Shown here piece after piece: positions 36,395-49,284 of a stretch of 64,000 nt of DNA (within the stretch, counting starts at the first letter, position 1; every line of letters starts with the position of its first letter). Both the position numbers and the translations under genes were made by a program. The notes below the pieces were generated by a model. That model was not told where the DNA came from and did not search any database. It saw only the letters and a list, made by a program, of their open reading frames with translations. Where the stretch lies: NCBI RefSeq assembly GCF_000003855.2, contig NW_003101682.1, forward strand, positions 7,819,551-7,883,550, given 5' to 3'. Source of the stretch: Blastomyces gilchristii SLH14081 (Eukaryota; Ascomycota; Eurotiomycetes; Onygenales; Ajellomycetaceae).

Positions 36395-37725
36395 ACTGAT
36401 TACTAATATATGTAAGAAGAATTATTATAAGAGAAAATAATCTTCTTTCTTAGCTTAGTTATAATTTTAGTACTAACTCAGATTGAATATTATCAATGTA
36501 TAAAAGTAAATAAACAATCTTGATTAATCTCTGTTATATTTCTTGAAATATATTAATATTATAAAAGAGAGTGTTATCAAATTGCATTATTAGATAATAT
36601 TATTAAAAATATATTAATATTGTAAATATTAATATTGAAAAAATATTAATACTTATATATTATAGTAATTTGTGAATCATGATTATTAAATATATATATA
36701 TATATTATTTCTGACATTGATTACAACTTGTACAATAATTTTCGAAAACTTAAAATTAATTTCAATTATTAATAATTATGAACTTATAACTAACTAATAT
36801 AAAAAGAAAAAAACTTTTTCTACTCATTATCTTTCTTCTCTTTCTCATTCTTTTTATCATTCTTTATAATTTACTTTTTATTTTTATTCTTCTTCTTCTT
36901 CTTCTCATTTGAGATAATAATCATCTTAAAATCTCTCTTCACTATCTTCTCAGAAAAGAATTCTCACTGCTTCTTCTCAGTCAGATCAATATGTACTTCA
37001 AACTCCTGCATTTTCTGATCTGCTGTCTCAGATTTCATCTCAGCAGTAAGTAGATTAACATACTTAGAGAGCAGAGCTGTCTTCTCAATATTCTGAATCA
37101 TGAAGTGTATTTAAGACCTGAATAAGGTCTTAATTTCCTTCTTCTCTGTCAGCTTCTGCTAATCAATTAGAGAACAGAAGTATTATCAAAAATCATTATC
37201 TCTTAATAAATAAAAAACTTATCAGTTTTAACTTCTTTATCTTTTACTTTAATACTCTTTTAATCTTCTTCTATCACTGCTTATTTATAGTAACACTCTT
37301 CTTCTCTCTCTCTCTCTTCATCTTAGTCTTAAATTATTCTCAGAACTTCTTCTAATCTCACTGCTACTGTATAAGACTCTTTACTATCTTCTTTTCTAAT
37401 CTCTTACAGACAGTGTCATCTGCATTATTTCTATACTTAGTTCAGTCTAAATCTATTAGAAGTATTACTTAAAATTGTTATTATTTTACTCTCTTACAGA
37501 GTCTCTTCAAGATATTATAATATATCTTACAATCTATCTCTTCTTACTTAAACATTTTCTTCTTCTCTCTCTTCAATCTGTAATAGTACTCACATGCCTT
37601 GATAGTCTGCAGAACCGCAGAATATTTAAAGAAGAATAATATAATTAATTTCAGTGAGTATTAAAGAGAGATGAAGATAGAAGAGATAATCAGAAATGAT
37701 ATAATAATAATAATAATAATAATAA
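36395..37725. other. AT-rich interval left of the Helitron
   Basis: No intact gene is visible. From about 36800 to 37600 the plus strand is pyrimidine-rich. The minus strand reads as fragments of a Lys/Glu-rich protein with many stops, possibly the end of another transposon gene, which I cannot name. A perfect ATA repeat occupies 36692-36706, and an (AAT)n run at about 37700-37725 leads directly into the Helitron 5' end. Confidence 0.4.
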
Positions 37726-37801
37726 TCTCTCTATATATTAAAGAAAAACCAACTTTTCCGTGCAAAAAATGCTGTAACATGATCTCATGTGATAATAATA
37801 A
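37726..37801 (+). repeat. Extra Helitron 5' terminus in tandem
   Basis: This 76-base partial 5' end (terminus plus aacttttccgtgcaaaaaa and a downstream TGATCTCATGTGATA block) immediately precedes the complete 5' end that starts at 37802. The two differ at only a few transition sites. Confidence 0.8.
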
Positions 37802-37896
37802 TCTCTCTATATATTAAAGAAAAACTAACTTTTCCGTGCAAAAAACACTGTAACATGATCTCATGTGATATCACATGCATCTCATCAAATTTATGA

Positions 37897-40340
37897 TTGA
37901 GATTAACAGCTGGCTCTGCAGCCTGTACAACTCTGATAGATAATCTTCATTCTTTTCTTTACAGGTGTTCTCTATTATATTTACATTCTTTATACTCTTA
38001 TCTACATTCATTACAATCTGTATATTCATTAATATACTCTTTCATGCGCTGCTGCTTAACATGTGAGGATTCTCATTCTCTCAGTATGTTTGAATATTCT
38101 CAATTCAATGCATTATTCTGTACATGCTCTACATGCTGTCAAGCTCAGTATCATGCATATCAGACATATTCAGTTCAAACCTTCTGTCTGTCATTGAGAA
38201 ATGTAGCTGCTTCTATGCTCAACTCACAGTGAGTTAAGCTATCACACTGTGATATGTGCTGTGAAGACTGTTCATCTCATCTGTTTCACACTGTCAATCA
38301 TGTGTTCAAGAACTGTAATAACTGTCAGGCTCTCAATCATGAACATGTCTGTGATACTAAACACTGTTATCTGGCAGCTGCTGCAGCAGTTCATGCAGAT
38401 CATATATATATGAATTCATCAGAGCAGCTGTCTCTTAATATTCTCAATAATTAAATCAGCTCAACTATCTCTGAACCAGCTGTTAATTCTTCAATCACTC
38501 ACAACTGTCAGTCTGTTCTCTGTGACTTTCAGTTCTACACTCATCACTGTCAATCACTTGATTTTGACTGAATGAATGTCTGCTACTCTGTCTGCAGAGC
38601 TAAGTATTGAATTGATGAACATGTACATGAGTTATCAAAGACTCTATCAGTGTTTTTCACATGCTGTGTAAGAGATGCTGTAAGACTGCTATCTATCAAA
38701 GAACTCTCACAAGAGCTATATAGACTGTTTAATAATAATACAGCTGATATGAAGTATTTCTGCAAGTATATTCAGAACTACAACTCTGCTCTGACATTTA
38801 CATCTATTAAGTGTGAGCAGGATTCATATCTGAGTTGTCTGGCTACTAGCAGTCTGATGTCATTTTAAATACAGAGAGAACTCTATCATCTGCAAGAGCT
38901 ATTAGAGTCTGAGCCAGATGAGAATATCTGTTTTGTATAAATATAAATTCATGATTCACAGTTTGATGCAGGTATTTTAAACAGTGCAGACTCTGTCATA
39001 CATTCTAGTGTGTTTAATCATATCTGTATTACATTGCTTACTGTTCATTTATTTACTTTTTCACATTCTTCTATTATGTTGTTATAACTGTTAATATTCT
39101 CAAGATTAATTCTTTTATTCAGCTTTATCAGTCTGTATGAGAGATACTACAGAACAGCTCTGCTGTATGTATCAGTTTGAACCCTGTTCTACAGCTGAAG
39201 ACAGGCAATGACTGCTGCTGTGAGAATCTGTCTACTGTCTCTGAAATTGTAGTTGTTATACAGAACACTCTTAGCAGTGTCTGTCATCTCTGTATCATTC
39301 TTCTGACACTATAATAGTCTGATGCTGACTTGAGTCTCATATATATTGATTCTCACAGTCTGTTATATCTTTCACTGTATTATGCTCTACTTTTTCCTTC
39401 TGAAGATTATAGCTGATATATTAATATGAATGTGCTTGCAGATCTCTCACTCACTCACAACAGCTCTAATAATGATATTAATAATACTATTGAGAATGAA
39501 GATAAGTGTGACAGCTATAGCCTGACTCTGCATATGTGACATGTATATAATCTTTTTCAATGAGATGATGTTGATGCTTCTCTTTTTCAGGCTGAACATC
39601 TATTTCAACAATATTTAGTTGATATCTATGTGAATGTTGATGAACAGCAGCTGAACTGAGTCTGTGCTTATTAACTGAAAATCTATGCAGATTAATATAG
39701 TGGTCTACATAATACTATACAGACAGGTGATACAGATCATGAGCAGCTTGATCACTATGTAATATTATCTGCTTCTTATATAGACAGTAAACATTTTATG
39801 CATAAACTGTTTCAGAATTCTATGATAATTGTCTCTAACTACAGACATTCAACTCTTTTTATTACATTCATAGTCAACTCTGAGTGAGAGAAGATTATCT
39901 GTGAGTTACTCTCTGATCAGACTGCAGCAGATCACTCAGATTTAATTATACATGTTTTTACAATGAAGATTTTTCATTTTCTTAATATTCTCAAATTCAG
40001 ACAGCTGTTCAGACTGATGTTGATCAGAGTATGAATAATTGAATATTAAAAATGTGAACTGTCTTATATACATCTATTGATCTGACTAGAGAACTCTGAG
40101 CAGTTTTTGCAGTCTGATACAATTGATAATATTATATCTGCAGAGCTGTCAAGCCCTGCTGAGAATATAGACAGGTTGAGTGAATTGATCTGTAAATTCA
40201 TAATTCATAGTTCATGTAATGCTGGCGGGGCGAGCCCCTGCCATGAGAATGACAGATGTATAAAACATTTCCTCAAAGCTTTTCAGAGTGCTACAGCTGT
40301 TGAAGAGAATGACTATTCTCTGTACAGATAGAAGCATAAT
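37897..40340 (+). pseudogene. Helitron N-terminal region and Rep domain, first part
   Basis: The remnant starts with a Cys/His-rich region (for example CCEDCSSHLF, NCNNCQALNHEHVC at 38254-38370). A helicase-like N-terminal block follows (YIQNYNSALTFTS near 38770-38810). The Rep domain has HSTLFITFIVNSEW (about 39850-39890) and the HUH region at about 40050-40075, reading ELSYIHLLI where the first His of the usual PHxH motif is now Tyr. Many stops are present. A small GC-rich patch at 40220-40240 escaped mutation. Confidence 0.75.
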
Positions 40341-41426
40341 TCATCTATCTTCTTTAAACATACTGTCAACAATAGTGAGATTGTAATTGATAATTAATGA
40401 GTTATTTTATACAATCTCTATCTCATTCACATATATAAAGCATATATAAATATAGAGATCTGCATCTCTGTTGAAGCTATTAAATACATTAATAAATACA
40501 TCTATAAGAGCCTGAACTGCACTACTCTCTATATCATTGACTTTAATGATGAGATTGATATTTGACTGCATAGGCATTATATCAGCTCAACTGAGACTGT
40601 ATGATGTATATTTGCATTCTGTATGCATCAGAAGTTTTCATCTATTGAGATATTATCTATTCATCTACTGAACTGTCAGATGATTTACTTCTCTGAATCT
40701 GAATATGAAGATTATGAACATATTACTGAATGTTTGATAAATAATATATCTAAGTTCATGATATTCTTTGTCTATAACAATTCATATCTGAATATTCAGT
40801 ATCTCTATCAAGAATTTCTCTGTCATTTTGTTTGAGACAAATGTAATCAGAGATGAAAGAACTGTGTGAAGAAAAGATCAATTAACTGTCTATCTTATCT
40901 CAGTTTATATAATAATGAGATGTTCTTTTTACAGCTGCTTCTTATTAATATACATAATTCACTGAGCTTTGAGACTCTGTGAATAGTGAATGATGTTTAT
41001 CACTCTACATTCTATACAGCATGTCAGGCACTTGATCTTCTGTATGATGATAATGAGTGAATTATTACATTTGAATCTGCTGTTATATTTACAACTGCTC
41101 ACTGCATGTGATCAGTATTTATCACTATATTAATTCATGAAAATGTTGCAGATTCATCTGCTCTCTGAGCATATTTCTATCATGCTCTCTGTGATGATCT
41201 TTCACATTGACTGTATCAGATAAATCTGAATCATATTATTAATGCTTCTGCAGAAGATTCATATTATAACTATAATCTATTTCTTATTCAGCAGCTTTTG
41301 CATGAGTTTAACAAGATTCTTACAGACTTTGATCTGTCTGCATGCAGCTCTGTATGAGATAATCTTATTGAAAACCAGCTACTTTTTGAGAAGCAGAACT
41401 ATAATCTTATAGAGGAAATCACTACT
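40341..41426 (+). pseudogene. Helitron Rep tyrosine region and linker to the helicase
   Basis: The catalytic-tyrosine motif is preserved at about 40480-40515: IKYINKYIYKSL, with two Tyr residues in the spacing expected for Helitron Rep. The linker to the helicase (about 40620-41426) contains the QKFSSIEILSIHLLN and YSTFYTACQALDLLYDD-like blocks common in Helitron proteins. The frames are interrupted, so the protein is not produced. Confidence 0.72.
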
Positions 41427-42818
41427 GTGAATACTCTGCAGATGCAGTTGAATAATGATCAATATTATGCATATAATTCAATTCTGGCTGCAATAGAATT
41501 ACAGTCATCTCACTATTTTATACAAGATCTCAGTGATACTGACAAAACATTTCTTTACAGAGCTCTCTATAGCTGTCTATGTACAGGTGAAAAAACAGTT
41601 TTTTGTATGACTTTCTCTGACATTGCAGCTGTTCTTGTATCATATAACAGAACTACTCACTCATATTTTATCATCTCAATTGAATTGAATGCAGATTCTG
41701 TGTCAAAGATGATCATTCACAGTGAACTGAGCTGTCTGCTGCAGGCTGTAGACTTGATTATTTAAGATGAGACTCTCATACAGTATCACTATTGTATGAA
41801 GATTGTTGATCATCTTCTTCAAGATTTATGTTCATCAGATAAGCTTTTTAATGATATATCTGTTATATTTAATAATGATTTTGCACAGACTCTGTCTATT
41901 ATACTATGTAACAGCTGTACTGCAGTTGTTGCAGCTTGTCTGTAGTGTTTATATATATGACAGTGATTAACTGTACTGCACTTGAGAAGGAATATGAGAC
42001 TGACTGCAGATGATGATAATATGATGTTTGTGAATTGACTTAGTCAAATATCATATAATTCAGACTGTATTAGCTGTGTTGATCTTTCATTCTATATTTA
42101 TCAGATCACTGATATCAGTGTGCTGTGTGAGAGAGTGTTTTCTACAGCTGAACTTAGAACTACAGCAGTCTATTCTGATTACTTTGAAAGCTGTGTCATT
42201 CTCACTGTATTAAATTAGAATGCATTTTGCATTAATGAACAGATTATAACAGTTATGTCAGATAATATTCATACATTTTATACTGCAGATATGACTCATA
42301 CAGATGATCTAGTTCTGAGCTGTGAGAAGTTCTTCTGTGAATATCTGACTGTTATTAACTGTTCAGCTCTGTCACTGTCTATATTGAGATTGAAAGTGAG
42401 TACTTCTGTTATACTTCTGTGTAATCTCTGATTATCTGAAGGACTCTGTAATGACATAAGAATGATTATTCAGCAGATGACAATCTGTTTACTTGAGATG
42501 AAGATTATATTCAGTATGTATAAGAGTTCAGTTCATATACTGCCATGAATCAATCTACATGCTCAACCTGTTGAGATTTCATTTAGTATAACTCACTGTC
42601 AGTTTTCAGTCTGTTCATGCTTTGCAATGACAATTAACAAGTCTCAGAGACAGTCTCTTTCTACAGTTGATATTAATCTCAGAAATTCTGTATTCTTATA
42701 TAGTCAGCTATACATTACACTCTCTCAAACTACAGATATCAACCAGTTGACTGTCTTGCTAGATGAGAATGATAAGAGATATATATTAAATAAGATATAT
42801 TTGAAGATTCTATAGTTT
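41427..42818 (+). pseudogene. Helitron Pif1-type helicase, second unit
   Basis: This is the counterpart of 32229-33609. The Walker A region at 41532-41549 reads SDTDKT. A PIF1-like series of motifs ends with TINKSQ and QLYITLSQTTDINQL at 42627-42815. Unlike the first unit, it is contiguous with the upstream Rep part. Confidence 0.85.
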
Positions 42819-43470
42819 TGTAACTAATTCTTCTACTACTACTGTTTTTTCTTCATTGTCTATACAATGTCATTATCAGATATTAAAATAGAGGTTTTTG
42901 AACATGTAAAAAACTGTCATTTCAATTTAACACTAACTATTAAAAAAAAGAAAAAAGCAATAATGTCTCATCAGGCTCATTCTCACATCTCACACAGCTT
43001 ATACAGCCTGCTCACATCATTCTCTATTTTTTGAATTTTTTAATCAGAGCTGTAATGCCCGCAGAGATACTCTGTTAACTGAGCTGAGTCATCTGTAATA
43101 GACTCACAGCCTTATCTCACTCTCTATATAAATGTTTCATCTCTTTCTTCATCTTACAGAGTCAGTGCATCTCTGTCTACAGTTATAACAACTTCAACTC
43201 TATGATCTCACTATCACTCACTTCATCATTCTTCTCTTCATTCTTCAGAGTCACAAACATCATCTATTTCTTTTTAATCAGACTGAATAGCTGAGCTATC
43301 TGACTTAGCTTCACACTGACAGTCTGCTTCTTTCTCTTTCTCTTCTTCTTCTCATTCTCTTCTGTATTGACAGGGATGAGAGACTGCTGATTCTCTGTTA
43401 TTTTCATGTCAGCATATATGTTTTACATATACATTTTGCTAATGAATTTACATGCTATAGAGATGATTCA

Positions 43471-44209
43471 TTACTTATCAGACTGCAAGCTGCAGCATTT
43501 ACTCAGTGAATTGTAGTGATAATTTACACAGGCTCTCTTCAATATATCAGAGATTATAACACACTCAATAAACAGACTGTGACTCTTCTCACACAAGCTG
43601 CATGATGAAGTGACTTTGATGTCACAGCTGTGAATAAGTGCTGATTCTATATTTATTGTTCTTTTTAGCTGAGGCTTAAATTTCTTCTTACATAGTACTA
43701 TATCTCTCTTGAGCTTCATCTCATACAGCTGTGCAATAATCTCACTGTCTTTCTTAGCTATTTATTCTATCAGCAGCTGTAGTCTATATTCAGATGTTCA
43801 TGTGTTAATGAGCTGCTGATGTGACTGCTGAGAGATGAGTGTAGATGAATTGATAGACTGCTGAGTCTTCAGAGCTCTCTGAGCTTACTGAGCTTGCTCT
43901 GCACTATTATTAGCTGTAATTTCATAATTTCTGAACTGTTTCTCTTTCAGTTCTCTACTTACATTCAGTTATTTTAACTGCTTCAATTGTATTTCAGATG
44001 ATTTGATGATTAATTGAAGTAAATTATGACATATTTTAATTGCTGACTATATATATTATAGTTCTAAGATCTTTACATGAGCTGTCTGATATTTAATTAC
44101 ATCTCACTTAAAGCTTCTACATTAACTCTACAACACTGCTACAGTGTTATTCATCTTTTTTCTATGTAGTTATTCTCTATTAACAGTTATGAATTTCATG
44201 AAATTCATC
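43471..44209 (-). pseudogene. Helitron companion gene, antisense (second unit)
   Basis: This is the duplicate of 34262-35000. The 82-codon Cys-rich end (43719-43471) is identical in sequence to that of the first unit. The upstream coiled-coil part is broken by stops at Gln and Trp positions. Confidence 0.5.
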
Positions 44210-44327
44210 TATACAAGTCATGTGCAGCTGTTTATATTCATGAATATCTCATTACATTCAATCTGAGAGATTAAATGACATGTTTTTCAAGCTGAATAAG
44301 CGAGTGCAAGCGAGCGATTGAGGCTTG

Positions 44328-44409
44328 TAATAATGATAATAATAATAATAATAATAGTGATGATAGTAATAATGATGATGATAATGATGATAATAATAAT
44401 AATAATAAT
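44328..44409. repeat. (AAT)n/(GAT)n microsatellite, second unit
   Basis: This is the same interrupted simple repeat as at 35119-35200, shifted by the 9,209-base period, with identical array structure. Confidence 0.8.
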
Positions 44410-45026
44410 AAAAGAGAGAGTGTATTGAAATATATTACTGACTTATCAAATATAAAGAGACTTAAAGAAAATATTAACAGCTTTCAGAGATGTATAGAAA
44501 CAGCTACAGTGTTGTATAGTAATATTATCTTCATTTAATACATGCACTGCTGATATTCTTTATATACAGTTATTATATAATCTGCATCAGAGATACATGC
44601 AGAAAACAGATCTTTATTACTAGAGTGAATAATTGTAGCAATTCTCTATTTTTATATTATAAAGATAAGTTATTCTTATTTCTTTCTTCTCTCTTTTCTC
44701 TTCTTCAATCAATCACTAATTTCAAGCTAGTATGAAAACTATTAAAACACTCTCAGAAACTCTCAAACTAAAGAGTATAGATTAATCAAATTTTTTAAAT
44801 GCAGAAGAAATTAAATTATCTTCTATAGATTCAATTATTTATCTTCTCTTTAAATAAAATAGCAGTTATATTCTCTTCTTTCTTCTCTCAATTAAACAAA
44901 ACATGGCCTGTGAAAAGTGAGTATCATATCAGATTATAATGATCAACACAGTCTTAGTATACAGAGCTGTATACATGCAGTGTGTACTGAACTGAGAGAC
45001 TATATAAATTACAAATTAGTGACAGC

Positions 45027-45532
45027 TAGACTGACTGTGTGACCGTGTCTAGAATCAGAACCAGATTTTTTGATAGTCTTATTATCAATTCAACTGATCT
45101 CATTACACAGTTTTAACATTAAATAGTAGTTTCATACAGTCTCAGTGAGACTTACTGTCTACTCTTATCACATTTTTCAAATGAGACTATGATTTTCACT
45201 TCTCAATTTAAATTATTTTTATTGCTTTAAATGACTTTAAATCTCATTTGAGTGTTATCAAAAAGTGTTACTTTTTAAAAAATTAAAAATAGTCTAAAAA
45301 AAACCTTAAAATGTCTAAAAATAGTAACTTTATATCAAGAATGAGACTAAATAGAATCAAATGAGATTACTTTCTCATTTTTTTCAAGTCATGATTTCAT
45401 TTTAAGATCTGATATATAGTTACTTTGCATGTTTTTTTGATGGCTAGTCCCAGCGGGATTCACGTCAAGAAATGTATGAGATCAGATCAAATGAGATTAA
45501 ATGTGAAATTCATAATCTCAGCAGTCAGTCTA
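45027..45532 (+). mobile_element. hAT-like MITE copy M6, right boundary of the tandem duplication
   Basis: It is 506 bases with an exact 8-base target duplication, gtgacagc (45019-45026 and 45533-45540). Its left half is the source of the left half of hybrid M5. Its right half differs from M5 (cccagcggg-type sequence kept near 45450). Confidence 0.95.
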
Positions 45533-45540
45533 GTGACAGC

Positions 45541-46429
45541 ATCTCAGAGAGAGCTGTGTAGTGTGAAAAAGTCATAACTCTCAGTTATATATACAGAGAG
45601 TGAATTACTACAGTAAGTGTATATATATTATATGAAAGTAACACTTTTTAATAATACTCAGTCTCTGATATTATAAAAATAGAGTCTCTCTGTGAGATTC
45701 ATTTTTATCAGAAGTCAGAGAATTTTATATTTCTTAAGACTATCTTCACATATCTTATCTATGAAATTAATGAAGAGAATCATCAATTTCAGTATTTTAT
45801 TCTTAATATTATTTAAGTGATAGCAGAATTCACTCTAATCATACTTTTTAAGTGTATATTTTCTAATTATTTACATTTATACAGATATATACTGATTATT
45901 TGTTAAATAATATTAAAATAATAACTTATTACAGCTGTGTTACTCTTAATGTAAGAGATACACAGTTAATAATAAACATTGTAAAAACTCTGAAGAGTGA
46001 GTATTTTAAAGATACTATAACTCTATAATCTTGTTTTTTTTTATTTTCTTTTTTATTTTTTTTTTCTTTCTCTTTTTTTTCATTATGATTTTTTCTTGTT
46101 TTTGTTTTATTTTTTATTTTTTTGTTTTTTTTTATATTTTATATTTTTTTTATAATTACAATTATATGAATTATAATCTGTGTTTAGAAAAGTAATAATA
46201 TTTCATAACACTCTCTATTGAATTTTCAACAAATGAGCACTATATTATGATATTATGTAAGTGAGAAATAATTTCATAATCTCATTTAATATCATTCTCA
46301 ATAATAAAATTAGAATGAAAATGTAATTAAGAATTCAAATATATTCTTTATCTAAGACTAGATTTTTATTTGAAAAGTGAATCTGAGATCTTTAATATTT
46401 GAAATAACATGATTTAAAATTAATATAAT
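45541..46429. other. AT-rich interval with a T-rich low-complexity tract
   Basis: No gene is visible. The stretch 46030-46160 is almost pure T with scattered A, C and G. I see no coding frame or recognisable repeat in the rest. Confidence 0.5.
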
Positions 46430-46522
46430 GAATATAAATCATGATTAAAAGTAATGCTTTTAAATAATATAATAACTATAAAGTTTGATTCTGATCTCAG
46501 ACATGATTATATAATCAGTCTA
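46430..46522 (-). mobile_element. Degenerate MITE end fragment M11, inverted
   Basis: The terminal 90 or so bases of the MITE family occur in reverse, ending in CAGTCTA at 46516-46522 and including the reverse of the tctgagatcagaatc block. The remaining MITE could not be aligned with confidence further left, so this is an old truncated copy. Confidence 0.6.
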
Positions 46523-46545
46523 GTCTTATAGCTCTTTTTATTACT

Positions 46546-46919
46546 ATTATTATTATTATTATTATTCTTTCATTATACTTATATACAAGCAGAGCTAATA
46601 ATAAGTCCTTGCATGATGTTAAATACAGGCTAAGTGTTAATTATACAGAAGGAAATACAGGTGTTGAGATCATATCAAGATAACAAGAACATAGAAAATA
46701 CAAAGAAGTGACAATTAAATACATGTAATAATAACTTCTCATCTCAGAAACATAGAGTAATTTTATTGAAGTGATTTGTACATCTCTGTATTTATTAGAA
46801 ACCTGAGGTGCTTAAGTTCTGAATTTAATATATTTCCTGCAGGTTTCGAATCTACACGCCTTGATTTCCCACGTCAAGGCACTATCAGGTGGCTGCATTA
46901 ATCATTCAGCCACTGAGGC
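46546..46919 (-). mobile_element. tRNA-derived SINE
   Basis: This 374-base minus-strand insertion is flanked by a perfect 14-base target duplication, ctctttttattact (46532-46545 and 46920-46933). Its head reads like a tRNA: GGCCTCAGTGGCTGAATG with the A box at about 46911-46899, and a B box (gattcgaaacc on the minus strand) at 46842-46852. The 3' end is an (AAT)n tail at about 46546-46566. The acceptor ends do not pair, so it is not a working tRNA gene. The head keeps its CpGs better than its surroundings. Confidence 0.87.
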
Positions 46920-47164
46920 CTCTTTTTATTACTTTTACTCTTTACTTTTACTTCTTTACTTCTGTCTTATTACTTTAATTATCTTTATTACTTTTATCAC
47001 TCTCTTTCACTCTGTATTATCTCTATTACTATTATCAGATTAATCAGAGCTAGACTGACTAGCAGAACTATGAATTTCATATTTAATCTTATTTAATTTA
47101 ATCTTATATATTTCTTGATATAAATCTCAATGAGATTAATTATTAAAAAAACATGTAAAGTAAC

Positions 47165-47670
47165 TAGATTGACTGTGTGACCGTGTCTGAGATCAGAACC
47201 AGATTTTTTGATAGTCTTATTATCAATTCGACTGATTTCATTACACAGTTTTAACATTAGATAGTAGATTCATACTGTCTTAGTGAGACATACTGTCTAC
47301 TCTGATCACATTTTTCAAATAAGATCATGATTTTCACTTCTCAATTTAGATTATTTTTATTGCTTTAAATGACTTTAAATCTCATTTGAGTGTTATTAAA
47401 AAGTGGTACTTTTAAAAAAATTAAAAATAGTCTAAAAAAAACCTTAAAATGTCTAAAAATAGTAACTTTATGCTAAGAATGAGACTAAATGAAATTAAAT
47501 GAGATCACTTTCTTATTTTTTTCAAGTCATGATTTCATTTTAAGATCTCATATATAGTTACTTTGCATGTTTTTTTAATGACTAGTCTCAGTGAGATTCA
47601 CATCAAGAAATGTATGAGATCAGATTAAATGAGATTAAATGTGAAATTCATGATTTCAGTGATCAGTCTA
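47165..47670 (+). mobile_element. hAT-like MITE copy M7, nested in an older MITE
   Basis: It is 506 bases with the exact target duplication aaagtaac (47157-47164 and 47671-47678). The target lies inside the reversed MITE M10, in the block that reads aaagtgac in other copies. Left of it M10 reads up to ...aaaaaaacatgt, and right of it M10 continues with the atatatcagatctt-type block. Confidence 0.95.
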
Positions 47671-49284
47671 AAAGTAACTATTTATCAGATCTTAAAATAA
47701 AACTATAACTTAAAAAAAATAAGAAAGTAATTTTATTTAATCTCATTTAATCTCATTCTTAGTATAAAGTTACTATTTTTAGACATTTTAAGGTTTTTTT
47801 AGACTATTTTTAATTTTTTAAAAAGTAACAATTTTTAATAATACTTAAATAAGATTTAAAGTCATTTAAAGTAATAAAATAAATTTAAATTAAGTGAAAA
47901 TTATAATCTTATTTTAAAAATATAATAAGAGTAAATAGTGAGTCTTACTAAGACAGTATAAGACTACTATTTAATCTTAATACTATGTAATAAGATTAAT
48001 TAAATTAATAATAAAACTATTAAATATTCTGATTCTGATCTCAGATATAGTTATTCTGAGAGGTGTAAAGCTTATGTAATTGAAAGATTGCTAGCTTGTG
48101 AAAAGTTATATGATGAAAGAATTAGTAAGCCAGATCACATGACCTGACATTCTCACTCATCAGAGTAACTATACACAATGCTATATACAAAATTTGCCTT
48201 CAAATCAAGTACAGGTACAAAAAATGACTGGAAAATGTGTAGCAATGAAAAACCAGTCATGATATACATCATTTTTTATCCCTCTATTCCTCTATCTTCT
48301 TTATATTCTCTTTCCAGCGCATATATTTCAATGTTCTAAGTGATTTAGTAAGCTCATTCACTGTGTTCTCAGTAGATGAAATATATCAGATAGATATCTT
48401 GTTCTTACAGATGAGATTCTGAAGAATGTGAAAACAGACCTCTATATGCTTTGAGCAGCGTGAAATTGCTTCAGAAGAGAATAGCTCTATGACAGACTTA
48501 TTATCAGCATGAATTGTATAAGCCAGATCATTAACTGTGATGGGAATGAGATGATCATCAGCATTCAGATTGTTGAGACAGAATGAGATGAATTCAGTGT
48601 CTTCTAGAAGCTCTCAGAGACAGACAAGCTCATATACAGTCTTGAAGAATGCAATATATTCGGCCTCTGTTAATGACTTGAAGACTTCTGTTTGCCAGCA
48701 ACTTCATCATGCAATGAGGCCACCTACCATGTAGATGATATAACCGGTGGTTGAACAGGATTCTGAATCTCTACCGGCTCAATCGGTATCTGCATATGCT
48801 ACAGGTTCAATTTCAGCACCTCTGTGATAGATTATACTCTCATTGATTGAACTCTGTAGATATCAGAGTGTACACTTGTATGCAGCCCAGTTCTTTGATA
48901 TAGACTGAGAGCTGAATTGTTCAAGAAATCCTGCAGTGAAGCTCATATCAGAATGTGTATTAAATGTCAGATATTGCAGAAATCTGATACTGAATTGATA
49001 GAACTGTAGAATAAATTCTACTGTGTATGCAATCAGTTTCTTATCATTATTCATGAAATCAATATTCTTCTTCATAGAAGTGAATATAGAATGACAGTCA
49101 TTCATTGAGAACTTCTTCAGAAGATTTCTTATAAAGAGAAATTAAGACAATGTTAATGAAGTTGAATCTCTATTAATCTTCATTTCTAGATAGCAGTTGA
49201 AATCCTCTACATTCTTGATCTCATAATTAGCAGTAATTTCAGCTTTGACCCAGTTCAGATCTTCAATTTTCAGGCTGTAGAGAC

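Larger units (their letters stand above)
37726..44327 (+). mobile_element. Helitron (rolling-circle transposon), degenerate
   Basis: The 5' terminus TCTCTCTATATATTAAAG occurs at 37726 and again at 37802, 76 bases apart. The interior codes in order for a Helitron N-terminal region, a Rep (HUH endonuclease) domain and a Pif1-type helicase on the plus strand, plus an antisense companion gene. The 3' end is probably the GC-rich hairpin at about 44289-44327 (caagc...gcttg), but I do not see a clean CTRR terminus, so the 3' limit is approximate. It is flanked by AAT repeats on both sides, compatible with insertion in an A-T target. Confidence 0.78.
36324..45026 (+). repeat. Tandem duplication, second unit (complete)
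   Basis: This is the full unit between the hybrid MITE M5 and MITE M6; with one MITE the period is 9,209 bases. It contains an AT-rich interval (36332-37725) and a Helitron (37726 to about 44327), followed by a simple repeat and about 600 bases of AT-rich flank. Confidence 0.92.

Noticed and set aside
46840..46919. A working Ser or Leu tRNA gene on the minus strand
   Set aside because: The 3' side does not pair with the GGCCTC start, and a SINE body and tail follow.
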